NCBI RefSeq assembly: GCF_003627815.1
Contig: NZ_CP032698.1
Location: forward strand, 1,116,001-1,180,000
Origin: Streptomyces hundungensis
Lineage (GTDB): Bacteria; Actinomycetota; Actinomycetes; Streptomycetales; Streptomycetaceae
Length of the DNA: 64,000 nt
Direction: 5' to 3'
In this document: positions 53,650-63,296 of the stretch, in pieces
Position numbering within the stretch: the stretch's first letter is position 1
Layout of the letters: each line of letters starts with the position of its first letter
Program-made: the position numbers and the translations under genes
Notes under the pieces: model-generated
The model's database searches: none
Told to the model about the DNA's origin: nothing
What the model saw: only the letters and a program-made list of their open reading frames with translations

Positions 53650-56600
53650 TCAGGGGTTCAACTGCCGCTTGATCCGTGCGACCAGCTCGTGCGCGTCCAC
53701 GGGCTTGGTGACGTAGTCACTCGCTCCGGAGGCCAGACTCTTCTCCCGGTCACCGATCATCGCCTTGGCGGTCACGGCGATGATCGGAAGGTCGACGTAT
53801 TGGGGCATGGACCGGATGACCGCAGTGGCCGTGTACCCGTCCATCTCCGGCATCATCACATCCATCAGGATGAGATCGATCGCGGGGTGCGCGGCCAGGG
53901 TGTCGATCGCGACCTTGCCGTTCTCGGCTTGCAGGACCGTCATGCCGTGCAGTTCGAGGATGCCGGTGATGGCGTACAGGTTGCGGTCGTCGTCGTCCAC
54001 GACCAGCACCGTGCGCCCGCCCAGCGAGGAGTCGACGTCGTGGCTGACCGCGACCGGCTCGTCGGCCCGGACCAGCGGGAGCACGTCCCCGGGCTGATCA
54101 GCGCTCAGGTGCAGGGCGATGCGCTCGCGCAGTTCGTCGAGGCTGGAGATCAGCTCCAGCGGCTGGGAGGCGGCGCGCTTCTGGAGGATCTGCTCCTGCT
54201 CCGTACCGAGCCGACGGTTGTTGTGGGCCAGCACGGGCACCCCGCGCAGCGCCGCGTCGCGCGCCATCTCCTCCAGGAACCGCAGCGCCGCGTCGTCCGG
54301 CAGGTCCAGTTCGAGGACCACGCAGTGGCAGGGCATCTCGGCGAGCGCCGCCGCGGCTTCGCTCACGCCGACCGCCGCGGTGATCTCGACCGGGCCGCGC
54401 GGGTCCCCGAGGTCGGGGTGGGCGGCCAGATCGCCCACCGCGCTCTCCGCGACCAGCGAGAGCAGTCCGCGCGAGCGCTCCTCGACGACCAGCAGCCGCT
54501 TGGGCTGCACGACCTCCGGGGCCGGGGCGGCCGCGCTGTGCGGCTCGGGCTCGGCGGCGACCTCCTCCTCGGGCGCGGCGGCCGGGAGGGCCGGGCGCCC
54601 GGCCGGGGCATTGAGGTCGGCGTAGTCGGGCCGGGCGACCGGCAGGTAGAAGGTGAAGGTGCTGCCCTGGCCGAGGACGCTCTCGGCCGTGATCGCGCCG
54701 CCGAGCAGGAAGGCGATCTCCCGGCTGATGGACAGGCCGAGGCCGGTGCCCCCGTACTTGCGGCTCGTCGTCCCGTCGGCCTGCTGGAAGGCACCGAAGA
54801 CGGTCTCCAGGTGCTGCGGCGCGATGCCGATGCCGGTGTCCATCACATGGAAGGCGATCACCGGGCCGCCACGCCGGGCGGCATCCGGGGCGAGGTGCTC
54901 GGCGAGCAGTTCGATCCGCAGCTCCACACCGCCCTTCTCGGTGAACTTGACGGCGTTGGAGAGCAGGTTGCGCAGCACCTGCCGCAGCCGGTAGTCGTCG
55001 GTGAGCAGTTCGGCCGGCAGCGTATCGGCGGTGCTCACCGTGAACGTCAGGCTCTTCTGGCTGGTCACCGGGCGGAAGGTGGCCTCGATGTAGTCGAGGA
55101 GCTTGCGCAGTGAGATCCGCTCGGGGCTGACGTCCATCTTGCCCGCCTCGACCTTGGACAGGTCGAGGATGTCGTTGATGAGCTGGAGCAGGTCGGACCC
55201 GGCGGAGTGGATGATGCCGGCGTACTCGACCTGCTTGGGGGTGAGGTTGCGGCTCGGGTTCTGGGCGAGCAACTGGGCCAGGATGAGCAGGCTGTTGAGC
55301 GGGGTGCGCAGCTCGTGGCTCATGTTGGCCAGGAACTCGGACTTGTACTTGGAGGCGAGGGAGAGCTGGTGGGCGCGGTCCTCCAGCTCTTGGCGGGCCT
55401 GCTCGATCTCCAGGTTCTTGGTCTCGATGTCGCGGTTCTGCGCGACGAGGAGTTCGGCCTTCTCCTCCAACTCGGCGTTGGAGGACTGGAGTTCCTCCTG
55501 CCGGGCCTGCAACTCCTGGGAGCGGGTCTGGAGTTCGGCGGTCAGGCGCTGCGACTCACCGAGCAGCTCGTCGGTGCGGGCGTTGGCGGTGATGGTGTTG
55601 ACGTTGACGCCGATGGCTTCCATCAGCTGTTCCAGGAAGTCGCGGTGGATCGGCGTGAAGGCGTGCACGGTGGCGAGTTCGATGACGCCGAGCACCTGCT
55701 CCTCGACCACGATGGGCAGCACCAGCAGGCCGACCGGCTGGGTGCTTCCCAGGCCCGAGGAGACGGACACGTAGTCGGCCGGCAGGTCGTCGACGGCGAT
55801 GGTGCGCCGGCTGCGGGCGGCCTGGCCGACGAAGGACTGGCCGAGCTTGAAGCGGGCTTCGAGGGTGGCGTCCGGCCGGGCGTAGGAGCCGATGAGGTTG
55901 AGGTAGACCCCCTCCGGTGCCTCTTCGGCGAGGTAGAAGGCGCCGTACTGGGCGGAGACGAGGGGAGTGAGCTCGTCCATGATGAGTTCGGCGACGACCG
56001 TGAGGTCGCGGCGGCCCTGCATCAGGCCGGAGATCCGGGCCAGGTTGGACTTGAGCCAGTCCTGTTCCTCGTTGGCCCGGGTGGTCTCGCGGAGCGACTC
56101 CACCATGAAGTTGATGTTGTCCTTGAGGTCGGCGACCTCTCCGGAGGCGTCGACGGTGATCGACCGGGTCAGGTCGCCCTCGGCGACGGCGCCGGTGACC
56201 TCGGCGATGGCACGGACCTGGCGGGTCAGGTTGCCGGCCAGTTCGTTGACGTTCTCGGTGAGCCGCTTCCAGGTGCCGGATACGCCCTCGACCTCGGCCT
56301 GCCCGCCGAGCCGGCCCTCGCTGCCGACCTCGCGCGCGACCCGGGTGACTTCGGCGGCGAACGAGGAGAGCTGGTCGACCATCGTGTTGATGGTGGTCTT
56401 GAGCTCCAGGATCTCGCCGCGCGCGTCCACGTCGATCTTGCGGGTCAGATCGCCCTGGGCGACGGCGGTGGTGACCTGCGCGATGTTGCGTACCTGGCTG
56501 GTCAGGTTGTGCGCCATGAAGTTGACGTTGTCGGTCAGGTCCTTCCAGGTCCCGGCGACGTTCGGTACGCGGGCCTGGCCGCCGAGCGTGCCCTCGGTGC

Positions 56601-58230
56601 CGACCTCGCGGGCCACTCGGGTCACCTCGTCCGCGAACGCGGAGAGGGTGTCGACCATCGTGTTGATGACACCGGCGAGCGCGGCGACCTCGCCCTTCGC
56701 CTCGACGTTGATCTTCTGCGACAGGTCACCCTTGGCGACCGCGGTGGCGACCTGGGCGATCGAGCGGACCTGTCCGGTCAGGTTGGACGCCATCACATTG
56801 ACGTTGTCGGTGAGGTCCTTCCAGGTGCCCGAGACGCCCCGGACGGTGGCCTGGCCGCCGAGGTTGCCCTCGGTGCCGACCTCGCGGGCGACCCGGGTCA
56901 CCTCGTCGGCGAAGGCGCCGAGCTGGTCGACCATCGTGTTGATGGTCTCCTTCAGCTCCAGGATCTCGCCGCGCGCGTCCACCCGGATCTTCTGCGAGAG
57001 GTCGCCCTTGGCGACCGCCGTCGTCACCTCGGCGATGGAGCGGACCTGGGCGGTCAGGTTGTCGGCCATGACGTTGACCGACTCGGTCAGGTCCCGCCAC
57101 GTACCCGACACATCACGCACGTCGGCCTGCCCGCCGAGCCGGCCCTCGGTACCGACCTCCCGCGCGACCCGGGTCACCTCACCGGCGAAGGAGGAGAGCT
57201 GGTCGACCATCGTGTTGATGGTCTCCTTCAGCTCCAGGACCTCACCGCGGGCGGTGACCGTGATCTTCTGCGACAGGTCGCCCTTCGCCACGGCGGTGGC
57301 CACCTGGGCGATGGAACGGACCTGCGCGGTGAGGTTGCCGGCCATGCCGTTCACGGAGTCCGTGAGGTCGCGCCAGGTGCCCGAGACGCCCTTGACGTCC
57401 GCCTGCCCGCCGAGGATGCCTTCGGTGCCGACCTCGCGCGCCATGCGCGTCACCTCGTCGGCGAAGGCGGAGAGCTGGTCGACCATGGTGTTGACGGTGT
57501 TCTTCAGCTCCAGGATCTCGCCCCGGGCGTCGACGGTGATCTTCTGCGAGAGATCGCCCCGGGCCACCGCCGTCGTCACCTGGGCGATGTTGCGGACCTG
57601 GTCGGTGAGGTTGCCCGCCATGAAGTTGACCGAATCGGTCAGATCCCGCCAGGTGCCGCCCACTCCGGGCACCTGCGCCTGACCGCCCAGACGGCCCTCG
57701 CTGCCCACCTCGCGGGCGACGCGGGTGACCTCGTCGGCGAAGGCGGAGAGCTGGTCCACCATGGTGTTGACGGTGTTCTTGAGTTCGAGGATCTCGCCCC
57801 GGGCGGCCACGTCGATCTTCTGCGACAGGTCACCCTGGGCGACCGCCGTGGCCACCTGGGCGATGTCACGGACCTGGCTGGTGAGGTTGCCGGCCATCGC
57901 GTTGACCGAGTCGGTCAGGTCCTTCCAGGTGCCGGAGACACCCGGCACATCGGCCTGGCCGCCGAGCCTTCCGTCGGTGCCGACCTCGCGGGCGACGCGG
58001 GTCACCTCCGAGGTGAACAGCGAGAGTTGGTCGACCATCCCGTTGAAGACGACGGCGATCTCCCCCAGGAGGCCGTCCGCCTCACCGGGCAGACGCGTGC
58101 CGAAGTCGCCGTCGCGCACCGCGGTCAGGCCCGCCAGCAGCTGGCGCAGCTCCGATTCGCCGGCCTGAGCCGAACCGCGCGTTCCCGAGGTCCGCTGCTG
58201 AGCAACGGTGGGTTTCGTCGAGCCAGCCAT
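53650..58230 (-). CDS. Poly-HAMP GAF hybrid histidine kinase with receiver domains
   Basis: 1,526 aa, no membrane segment. The first ~730 residues are tandem ~92-residue HAMP-type repeats ([21 protein letters not shown] units). A GAF domain (~760-905), a coiled coil, then HisKA with [10 protein letters not shown] (His972) and a HATPase domain (NLLSNAVKF) follow. Two receiver-like domains end the protein: the first (~1235-1350) lacks a clear acidic pair and may be degenerate; the second has Asp1457 in [13 protein letters not shown]. The layout recalls fungal Nik1-type group III osmosensing kinases. GGAGG lies 9 bases before the ATG. Confidence 0.93.
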   Translation of the reverse strand: MAGSTKPTVAQQRTSGTRGSAQAGESELRQLLAGLTAVRDGDFGTRLPGEADGLLGEIAVVFNGMVDQLSLFTSEVTRVAREVGTDGRLGGQADVPGVSGTWKDLTDSVNAMAGNLTSQVRDIAQVATAVAQGDLSQKIDVAARGEILELKNTVNTMVDQLSAFADEVTRVAREVGSEGRLGGQAQVPGVGGTWRDLTDSVNFMAGNLTDQVRNIAQVTTAVARGDLSQKITVDARGEILELKNTVNTMVDQLSAFADEVTRMAREVGTEGILGGQADVKGVSGTWRDLTDSVNGMAGNLTAQVRSIAQVATAVAKGDLSQKITVTARGEVLELKETINTMVDQLSSFAGEVTRVAREVGTEGRLGGQADVRDVSGTWRDLTESVNVMADNLTAQVRSIAEVTTAVAKGDLSQKIRVDARGEILELKETINTMVDQLGAFADEVTRVAREVGTEGNLGGQATVRGVSGTWKDLTDNVNVMASNLTGQVRSIAQVATAVAKGDLSQKINVEAKGEVAALAGVINTMVDTLSAFADEVTRVAREVGTEGTLGGQARVPNVAGTWKDLTDNVNFMAHNLTSQVRNIAQVTTAVAQGDLTRKIDVDARGEILELKTTINTMVDQLSSFAAEVTRVAREVGSEGRLGGQAEVEGVSGTWKRLTENVNELAGNLTRQVRAIAEVTGAVAEGDLTRSITVDASGEVADLKDNINFMVESLRETTRANEEQDWLKSNLARISGLMQGRRDLTVVAELIMDELTPLVSAQYGAFYLAEEAPEGVYLNLIGSYARPDATLEARFKLGQSFVGQAARSRRTIAVDDLPADYVSVSSGLGSTQPVGLLVLPIVVEEQVLGVIELATVHAFTPIHRDFLEQLMEAIGVNVNTITANARTDELLGESQRLTAELQTRSQELQARQEELQSSNAELEEKAELLVAQNRDIETKNLEIEQARQELEDRAHQLSLASKYKSEFLANMSHELRTPLNSLLILAQLLAQNPSRNLTPKQVEYAGIIHSAGSDLLQLINDILDLSKVEAGKMDVSPERISLRKLLDYIEATFRPVTSQKSLTFTVSTADTLPAELLTDDYRLRQVLRNLLSNAVKFTEKGGVELRIELLAEHLAPDAARRGGPVIAFHVMDTGIGIAPQHLETVFGAFQQADGTTSRKYGGTGLGLSISREIAFLLGGAITAESVLGQGSTFTFYLPVARPDYADLNAPAGRPALPAAAPEEEVAAEPEPHSAAAPAPEVVQPKRLLVVEERSRGLLSLVAESAVGDLAAHPDLGDPRGPVEITAAVGVSEAAAALAEMPCHCVVLELDLPDDAALRFLEEMARDAALRGVPVLAHNNRRLGTEQEQILQKRAASQPLELISSLDELRERIALHLSADQPGDVLPLVRADEPVAVSHDVDSSLGGRTVLVVDDDDRNLYAITGILELHGMTVLQAENGKVAIDTLAAHPAIDLILMDVMMPEMDGYTATAVIRSMPQYVDLPIIAVTAKAMIGDREKSLASGASDYVTKPVDAHELVARIKRQLNP
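56092..58045 (-). repeat. Tandem 276-bp coding repeats (HAMP units)
   Basis: The segment encoding MVDQL-type sequence recurs at a period of 276 bases (near 58024, 57748, 57472, 57196, 56920, 56644, 56368), with a diverged eighth copy near 56092. Units are highly similar at DNA level and could recombine to change repeat number. Confidence 0.9.
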
Positions 58231-58483
58231 CGAACTTCGCCTCCGTCATACCCCAGGCCAACGGCCCACCATTACCGTCCCGTCCGCGCCTGCCCCCCCT
58301 CAGGCATCCTCACGGGATCCACACGGCGGGCACACGCACCGCCGAGGAGGTTATCCCACCGCCTCCACCACCCGGGCCCGGCTGGGGGCCGTCGTGACCA
58401 GGCACACTCTGGGCGGATGTCGGCCCGGCCCGCTAGGCTCATCACCGTTTCGTGCCCGTGTCGACGCCTCGAAGGGAGGCCAC

Positions 58484-59350
58484 GTGTCCACATCCCGTGG
58501 CCCCGCGCCGGTCGCCGAGGGTGACCACTCCTTCTTCGCGTACGACGACGACACCGAGTGGGCGGACGTGGTGCTGCGTTCCGTGCACGCGGGACTGGGC
58601 AGCGGCCGACGGGTCCTGTGCGACGTCGACGCCAAGCCGACGGGTGTGGTCCTCGACGTGCTGAGGAGCGGCGGCATAGACGTGACCGCGGCCCAGGAGG
58701 GCGGGCGGCTGAGGGTGGCCACCTCGGGCGGCTTCTTCCGCCGGCATCTGCCCTTCGATCCGGACCGGGTCATCCCCCTGGTGCGTGCCGCGTGCGCCGA
58801 GGCCATCGCCGACGGGTTCGCCGGTCTGACGGTCCTCGAGGACAAGTCCTGGTGTGCCCGGGGGGTCCCCGGCGCGGAGCGGCTGCTGGAGTACGAACTG
58901 CGTCTGGATCGCGAGGTCTACGCGGATCTGCCGGTGACGGGGCTGTGCATGTTCGACCGCCGCGTCGTGCCCGCGCGCCTGGCGGGGCTCCTGAGCGGTG
59001 CGCACCACAGCGCGGTGTCCGCGACGGCGGAGCCCGAGCCGCGGCCCTTCACGGTCAGCGCCCTGCGGGACGGCGCGGGTGTCCGGCTCAGCGGCAGCGC
59101 CGATCTCGACAGCCGGTCGGACCTGGCCGCGGCGCTGGCCGCGATCACCGGGATTCCGGGGCCGACGGTCCAACTCGACCTGACCCACGCGACGTTCATC
59201 GACGCGGAGGCGGTCGCCGCCCTCGTCGAGGCGACGCATCGACTGCGCCGCCAGGGGCGACGCCTGATGCTCCACAACCCGCCCTACTCGCTGCGCCGGG
59301 TCGCGCAGCTGTTCCCGGACGAGTGTGGCGCGTTGGAGGTGCCCGTATGA
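58484..59350 (+). CDS. MEDS domain - STAS domain protein (anti-sigma antagonist-like)
   Basis: 288 aa. The N-terminal ~190 residues match the MEDS/DcmR-type sensory domain (HSFFAYDDDTEWADVVLRSVHAGLGSGRRVL, later WCARGVPGAERLLEYE). The C-terminal ~100 residues are a STAS domain (RLSGSADLDSRSDLAAAL, LDLTHATFIDAEAVAAL) in which the usual phospho-Ser region is AEAVAAL-like, so phosphorylation is uncertain. GTG 58484 has GGGAGG 5 bases upstream. The stop overlaps the next start (ATGA). It diverges from the hybrid kinase. Confidence 0.87.
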   Translation: MSTSRGPAPVAEGDHSFFAYDDDTEWADVVLRSVHAGLGSGRRVLCDVDAKPTGVVLDVLRSGGIDVTAAQEGGRLRVATSGGFFRRHLPFDPDRVIPLVRAACAEAIADGFAGLTVLEDKSWCARGVPGAERLLEYELRLDREVYADLPVTGLCMFDRRVVPARLAGLLSGAHHSAVSATAEPEPRPFTVSALRDGAGVRLSGSADLDSRSDLAAALAAITGIPGPTVQLDLTHATFIDAEAVAALVEATHRLRRQGRRLMLHNPPYSLRRVAQLFPDECGALEVPV

Positions 59351-60306
59351 CCGACACCATCACCACGCGCCCCGAGGCGGAGACGTTCGTCCACCCCGCC
59401 CTCTTCTACCAGGGCCTGGAGGAGTACGTACGGGAGACGGGCAGCTTCGTCCGGGGCGCTCTCGCCGCCGACGAGCCGGTCTTCGTCGCCGTCCCGACGT
59501 CCCGGCTGGATGCCCTGCGCCAGGAACTGGGTCCGGACGCCGCCTCGGTCGACTTCGCCGACATGACCGAGCTCGGCCGCAACCCGGGCCGCATCCTCGC
59601 CGCCCTCCAGGGCTTCGCCGACCGGCACCCGGGCCGGGCCGCCCGGATCATAGGCGAGCCGATCTGGGCCGGCCGTTCGCGGGCCGAGATCTTGGAGGCG
59701 ACCCGGCACGAAGCCCTGATCAACACCGCGTTCCACGACCGCAGGGCCACGATTCTCTGCCCGTACGACACGAGCTGTCTGCCTTCCTCGGTGATCGCCG
59801 ACGCGAGACGCACCCATCCCACGCTGATCGAGAACAGCCGGACCGGGTCCAGTTCCGCGTATACCGCCGCCGAGGTCGTGTGCGCGGACTGCGATGTGCC
59901 GCTGCCCGAGCCGGATGCGGCCGAGGTGTGTCTGGAGTACGCGGCCGGTGACCTCGGCGAGGTCCGCGAGCAGGCGGACGCCTGGGCACGGCGGATGGAG
60001 CTGAGCCCCGCGCGCCGCGGTGACCTGGTCATCGCCATCAGCGAGGCGGCCGCCAACTCCGTCGCCCACGGCGGCGGAAGCGGCACCCTGCGCCTGTGGA
60101 CCAGCGCGTGCGGCACAGCGGTCGCGGAGGTCCGCGACGGTGGCCGGCTGAGCGATCCACTGGCGGGGCGCCGTCGCCCTTCGCTGGCCTCCAGCAACGG
60201 CGGTCGCGGTCTGTGGATGATCCACCAGCTCTGCGACCTCGTCGAGGTCCGGGCCCAGGAGACCGGCCTCACCCTGCGTCTGCACGTCTCCCCCGCACAC
60301 GTCTGA
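59347..60306 (+). CDS. MEDS domain - HATPase protein (anti-sigma kinase-like)
   Basis: 319 aa. The N-terminal ~180 residues form a second MEDS domain (HPALFYQGLEEYVRETGSFVRGAL, later ATILCPYDTSCLP). The C-terminal ~120 residues form an RsbW-like ATPase with N-box LVIAISEAAANSVAHGGGSG and G-box GGRGLWMIHQLCDLV. It is translationally coupled to the MEDS-STAS gene. A kinase and an antagonist with the same sensor domain imply ligand-controlled partner switching. Confidence 0.9.
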   Translation: MTDTITTRPEAETFVHPALFYQGLEEYVRETGSFVRGALAADEPVFVAVPTSRLDALRQELGPDAASVDFADMTELGRNPGRILAALQGFADRHPGRAARIIGEPIWAGRSRAEILEATRHEALINTAFHDRRATILCPYDTSCLPSSVIADARRTHPTLIENSRTGSSSAYTAAEVVCADCDVPLPEPDAAEVCLEYAAGDLGEVREQADAWARRMELSPARRGDLVIAISEAAANSVAHGGGSGTLRLWTSACGTAVAEVRDGGRLSDPLAGRRRPSLASSNGGRGLWMIHQLCDLVEVRAQETGLTLRLHVSPAHV

Positions 60307-60445
60307 GGCCCCGCCGCGCCGCCCGCCCGGGCCGTTCGCCCCGGCCGCGGCGCCCTCGCCACCCCTGCCCCACCGCCTCCTCGCACCCCAGGGGAAATCT
60401 CCCTTCCACCCCGCATCAACAGGCTTTCTCGGGGCACCTGTCGAA

Positions 60446-60463
60446 CACGGTGTACGCACCGTG
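60446..60463. promoter_or_regulatory. Palindrome upstream of the methyltransferase operon
   Basis: CACGGTG (60446-60452) and CACCGTG (60457-60463) are perfect 7-bp inverted arms around TACG, in the 263-base gap before the gene at 60570. Fits a dimeric repressor site. Confidence 0.45.
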
Positions 60464-60506
60464 ACGACTCAAATGGACGTCGTGGAGAAAGCGAGGAACG
60501 CTGGTG

Positions 60507-60523
60507 GAGGATTCGGAATCCTC
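60507..60523. promoter_or_regulatory. Second palindrome upstream of the methyltransferase operon
   Basis: GAGGATTC (60507-60514), one base, GAATCCTC (60516-60523): a perfect 17-bp palindrome about 46 bases before ATG 60570. An in-frame GTG at 60504 overlaps it but lacks a good ribosome site, so I read this as regulatory rather than coding. Confidence 0.45.
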
Positions 60524-60569
60524 GATTCCTACGGCAAGCGCTTCACCCACGGACTTTGCGAGGCCCGCC

Positions 60570-61268
60570 ATGGCACGGTTGATCACCCCCGACGCGCCGC
60601 CGGCCCGGTTCGGTGCCGCGGACCGGATGTGGCGCCTGCCCGGTGTGTACGCCCCGCAGGAAGACACCCGGCTGCTTGCCGACACCCTGCGCCGCGAGGG
60701 ATCGCTGGCCGGAATGAACGTGCTGGACATCGGGACGGGCAGTGGCGCCCTGGCCCTGTGCGCGGCCCATCTGGGCGCGCGGGTGACGGCTCTGGACGTC
60801 GCTCGCCGGGCGGTGTGGAGCACCCGGATCAACGCCTGGCGCGCGGGGCTCTCCGTCGACGCCCGCCGCGGCAGCGTGGAAGACCTCGCCGGTCAGCGCT
60901 TCGACCTGATCCTCAGCAACCCGCCCTATGTGCCCGCCCCGCACCCCCTGCCGCCCGGCCGGGGCGCCGCGCGGGCCTGGGACGCCGGGGTCGACGGCCG
61001 CCATGTCCTGGACCGGCTGTGCGAGACCGCCCCCGCCCTGCTGGGCCCGCACGGTGTGTTCCTTGTGGTGCAGTCCGCCCTGAGCGGCACCGAGGCGACG
61101 GTGAGCAGGCTGGAGGCGGCCGGCATGCGGGCCAAGGTGGCCGACCGGACCCTCATTCCCTACGGGCCGGTCCTGCGCTCGCGCCTGGACTGGCTGCGCG
61201 ACCGGCGCCTGGTCGGCCCGCACGACACGATGGAGGAGCTGGTGGTGATCCGTGCCGAACACACCTGA
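60570..61268 (+). CDS. HemK2/MTQ2-like N5-type methyltransferase
   Basis: 232 aa. Motif I is LDIGTGSGALALC (52-64), the catalytic loop NPPY at 117-120, and the N-terminal VYAPQEDT segment is typical of the HemK2 group. NPPY enzymes of this fold methylate Gln/Asn amides or other planar nitrogens. In an operon with redox genes, a small-molecule substrate is also possible. ATG 60570 has GAGG 7 bases upstream. Confidence 0.85.
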   Translation: MARLITPDAPPARFGAADRMWRLPGVYAPQEDTRLLADTLRREGSLAGMNVLDIGTGSGALALCAAHLGARVTALDVARRAVWSTRINAWRAGLSVDARRGSVEDLAGQRFDLILSNPPYVPAPHPLPPGRGAARAWDAGVDGRHVLDRLCETAPALLGPHGVFLVVQSALSGTEATVSRLEAAGMRAKVADRTLIPYGPVLRSRLDWLRDRRLVGPHDTMEELVVIRAEHT

Positions 61269-61494
61269 CCGGCTCGACACCGACACCACGGCCCGGCGGG
61301 TCATGGTCGACCCGGGCGGCCCCGTCCTGATCGAGGGGCCCGTCGAGGTGACGGCGGCCGATGGCACGGTCGCCCGCTCGGACCGCTTCGTCGTCGCCGT
61401 CTGCACCTGCCGGCGCACCCGCACACCACCCTGGTGCGACACCAGCCACCGCCGTCGCACCCGCACCTCCGAGGCCCCGAAGGACACGCCGTGA
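61252..61494 (+). CDS. CDGSH iron-sulfur domain protein
   Basis: 80 aa. The cluster motif is CTC...WCDTSH: Cys51, Cys53, Cys62 and His66, the 3Cys-1His ligand set of CDGSH [2Fe-2S] proteins, with Thr in place of the Gly. Soluble, no membrane anchor. The GTG at 61252 overlaps the upstream gene by 17 bases, and its stop overlaps the next start (GTGA). It could donate electrons to the downstream diiron protein. Confidence 0.87.
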   Translation: MPNTPDRLDTDTTARRVMVDPGGPVLIEGPVEVTAADGTVARSDRFVVAVCTCRRTRTPPWCDTSHRRRTRTSEAPKDTP

Positions 61495-62495
61495 CCGTCC
61501 TGCCCACCCCCCGCGGCCCCCTGTCGCACGCCGTGATCACCGCTCTGGCCGACGGCCCGGGCGAAGGGCTGCCGGACACCTCCGCCGTCGACGCCGCCGA
61601 TCCGTATGGCGACGACGCCCAACTCGCCCTGTACGCGCTGTACGAACAGCACTACCGCGGCTTCGACGGCGTACCGGACGAGCTCGAATGGGACCCGGCC
61701 CTGCTCGCCGTGCGCCGCGAACTGGAGCGCTCCTTCCTGGCCGCGCTGCGGGCCGACACCCCGGGCGGCCGCACCGCGGAGCAGGCGCTCGACGAGCTCC
61801 TCGTCGAGCCCGTCGACCAGACGGGCAGCGTCAGCCACCACCTGGCCGGCGAGGGCGAGTCGTGGCAGATGCGGGAGTACGTGATGCTGCGCTCGCTCTA
61901 CCACTTGAAGGAGGCCGACCCCCATCTGTGGGTCGTGCCCCGGCTGCGCGGGCGCGCCAAGGCGGGCATGGTGGCCATCGAGTACGACGAGTTCGGCGCG
62001 GGCCGGGCCGACCGCATCCACTCCCAGCTCTTCGCCGACCTCATGGACGACCTGGGCCTGAACACCGACTACGGCCACTACCTCGACGCGGCGCCGGCCG
62101 AAGCGCTGGTGACGGTCAACCTCATGTCGCTGTTCGGTCTGCACCGCGCCCTGCGCGGCGCCCTGGTCGGTCACTTCGCGGCCGTGGAGATCACCTCCTC
62201 CCCCGGCTCGCGCCGGCTCGCCGCCGCGATGCGCCGACTGGAGGCAGGTCCGGCCGCCGAGCACTTCTACGCCGAGCACGTCGAGGCCGACGCGGTGCAC
62301 GAACAGGTGGTCCGGCACGAGGTGGTGGCCGGTCTCCTCGCCGACGAGCCCTTCCTCGACGCCGATGTCGCCTTCGGCGCGGACGCCACGGGCTTCGTCG
62401 AGGACCGCCTGGCCCGCCACCTCCTCGCCGCCTGGGAAGAGGGACGTTCGGCCCTGTACGAAGGCCACGCCGTCTCGGCCGCGCGCCCCCGATAG
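61491..62495 (+). CDS. Haem-oxygenase-fold iron-containing redox enzyme (HDO-like)
   Basis: 334 aa, all-helical by pattern. Candidate diiron ligands occur in VAIEYDEFGAGRADRIHSQL (Glu164, Glu167, His177) and in AEHVEADAVHEQ (Glu262, His263, Asp267, His270), matching the HDO layout of carboxylate and His residues on three core helices. Known HDO enzymes oxidise fatty acids, arginine or other amines with O2. The overlap with the CDGSH gene suggests a joint reaction. Substrate unknown. Confidence 0.83.
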   Translation: MTVLPTPRGPLSHAVITALADGPGEGLPDTSAVDAADPYGDDAQLALYALYEQHYRGFDGVPDELEWDPALLAVRRELERSFLAALRADTPGGRTAEQALDELLVEPVDQTGSVSHHLAGEGESWQMREYVMLRSLYHLKEADPHLWVVPRLRGRAKAGMVAIEYDEFGAGRADRIHSQLFADLMDDLGLNTDYGHYLDAAPAEALVTVNLMSLFGLHRALRGALVGHFAAVEITSSPGSRRLAAAMRRLEAGPAAEHFYAEHVEADAVHEQVVRHEVVAGLLADEPFLDADVAFGADATGFVEDRLARHLLAAWEEGRSALYEGHAVSAARPR

Positions 62496-62523
62496 CCCGG
62501 GGCGGCGCGCCGGGCACCGGCGT

Positions 62524-63102
62524 TCAGGAGCGATAGCGGTACGAGGCCACGCGGGAGCGGGCCTCCTGCTCGGTCAGGCCCAGCGCCTGGCCCACCGATT
62601 CCCAGGACACCTCGTCGGCCCGGGTGTGGAAGGCGGCCACCATGCCGATGCGGCCGGTGAGGCGTTCCAGGGCGGCCACCACGCGCAGCGCGGCGAGCGG
62701 GGCGTCGTCGGCCAGCACGCTCAGGCGGGCGTCCAACTGGCCCACCAGATCGTCCAGTTCGACCGGGACGGGGACGGTCCGGGCCTCGACGTGCTGGATG
62801 TGGTTCTGCCAGTCGGCGTACGGGCCGGGGACGACGGTGTCGTACGGCCGCTCGTCGTCCACCTGCGTCCAGTCGACGGGGTAGAGGGCGCTGCCGCGCC
62901 ATCCGCAGGCGCACACACCGCGCAGATGGGTGGCGAGCGGGGCGTGCAGGGTGCCGTCGTAGAGCCACCAGTCGCTGGACGTGTAGCCGAACGAGCCGCT
63001 GCTGGCGTCGAAGTACAGCGGTTCGGGCTCGCTGCCGTCGGCCAGGACCGCACCCGCTCGGCCCGCGTGCGATGCCCCGAACTCATCGCTCTGCCACTCC
63101 AT
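62524..63102 (-). CDS. Uncharacterised protein with Cys pair and C-terminal HTH-like helices
   Basis: 192 aa. A strand-rich N-terminal half contains DWWLYDGTLHAPLATHL and the Cys pair GVCACGWRG. The C-terminal helices SWESVGQALGLTEQEARSRV resemble a helix-turn-helix. I do not recognise the family. ATG 63102 has AAGGGG about 6 bases upstream. It is convergent with the HDO-like gene (28 bases between stops). Confidence 0.72.
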   Translation of the reverse strand: MEWQSDEFGASHAGRAGAVLADGSEPEPLYFDASSGSFGYTSSDWWLYDGTLHAPLATHLRGVCACGWRGSALYPVDWTQVDDERPYDTVVPGPYADWQNHIQHVEARTVPVPVELDDLVGQLDARLSVLADDAPLAALRVVAALERLTGRIGMVAAFHTRADEVSWESVGQALGLTEQEARSRVASYRYRS

Positions 63103-63198
63103 GGCACCCCTTTCCGGCGGGGCCGCGGTGCGGCCCACCTCACCGAGGATGCCCGAACCTCCGTGGCGACAACCGGCGAACGGAGACTCCCGGCCACC

Positions 63199-63225
63199 GG
63201 GGCCCCGTCAGGACGACGGGACCCC
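63199..63225 (-). terminator. Hairpin after the AhpD-like gene
   Basis: GGGGCCCCGTC (63199-63209) and GACGGGACCCC (63215-63225) pair with one mismatch around a 5-base loop, 72 bases beyond the minus-strand stop at 63297. No U tract. Confidence 0.45.
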
Positions 63226-63296
63226 GTAGGGAAGGCGCATACCTGACGATCCGTCACGTTCTGTGCAGGAAAGGCGCTTTGGCCCGCCCACTCCGG

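Noticed and set aside
56092..58045. Regularly spaced repeats as a CRISPR array
   Set aside because: Units are 276 bp, contiguous and protein-coding (HAMP domains), with no spacers and no cas genes.
55207..58524. 1,105-codon plus-strand frame opposite the HAMP repeats
   Set aside because: Its apparent repeats are the mirror of the true HAMP units. No ribosome site and no domain.
60504..60569. Longer start (GTG 60504) for the HemK2-like methyltransferase
   Set aside because: It would encode 22 extra Ser-rich residues across a perfect palindrome and has no good ribosome site, whereas ATG 60570 has GAGG at proper distance.
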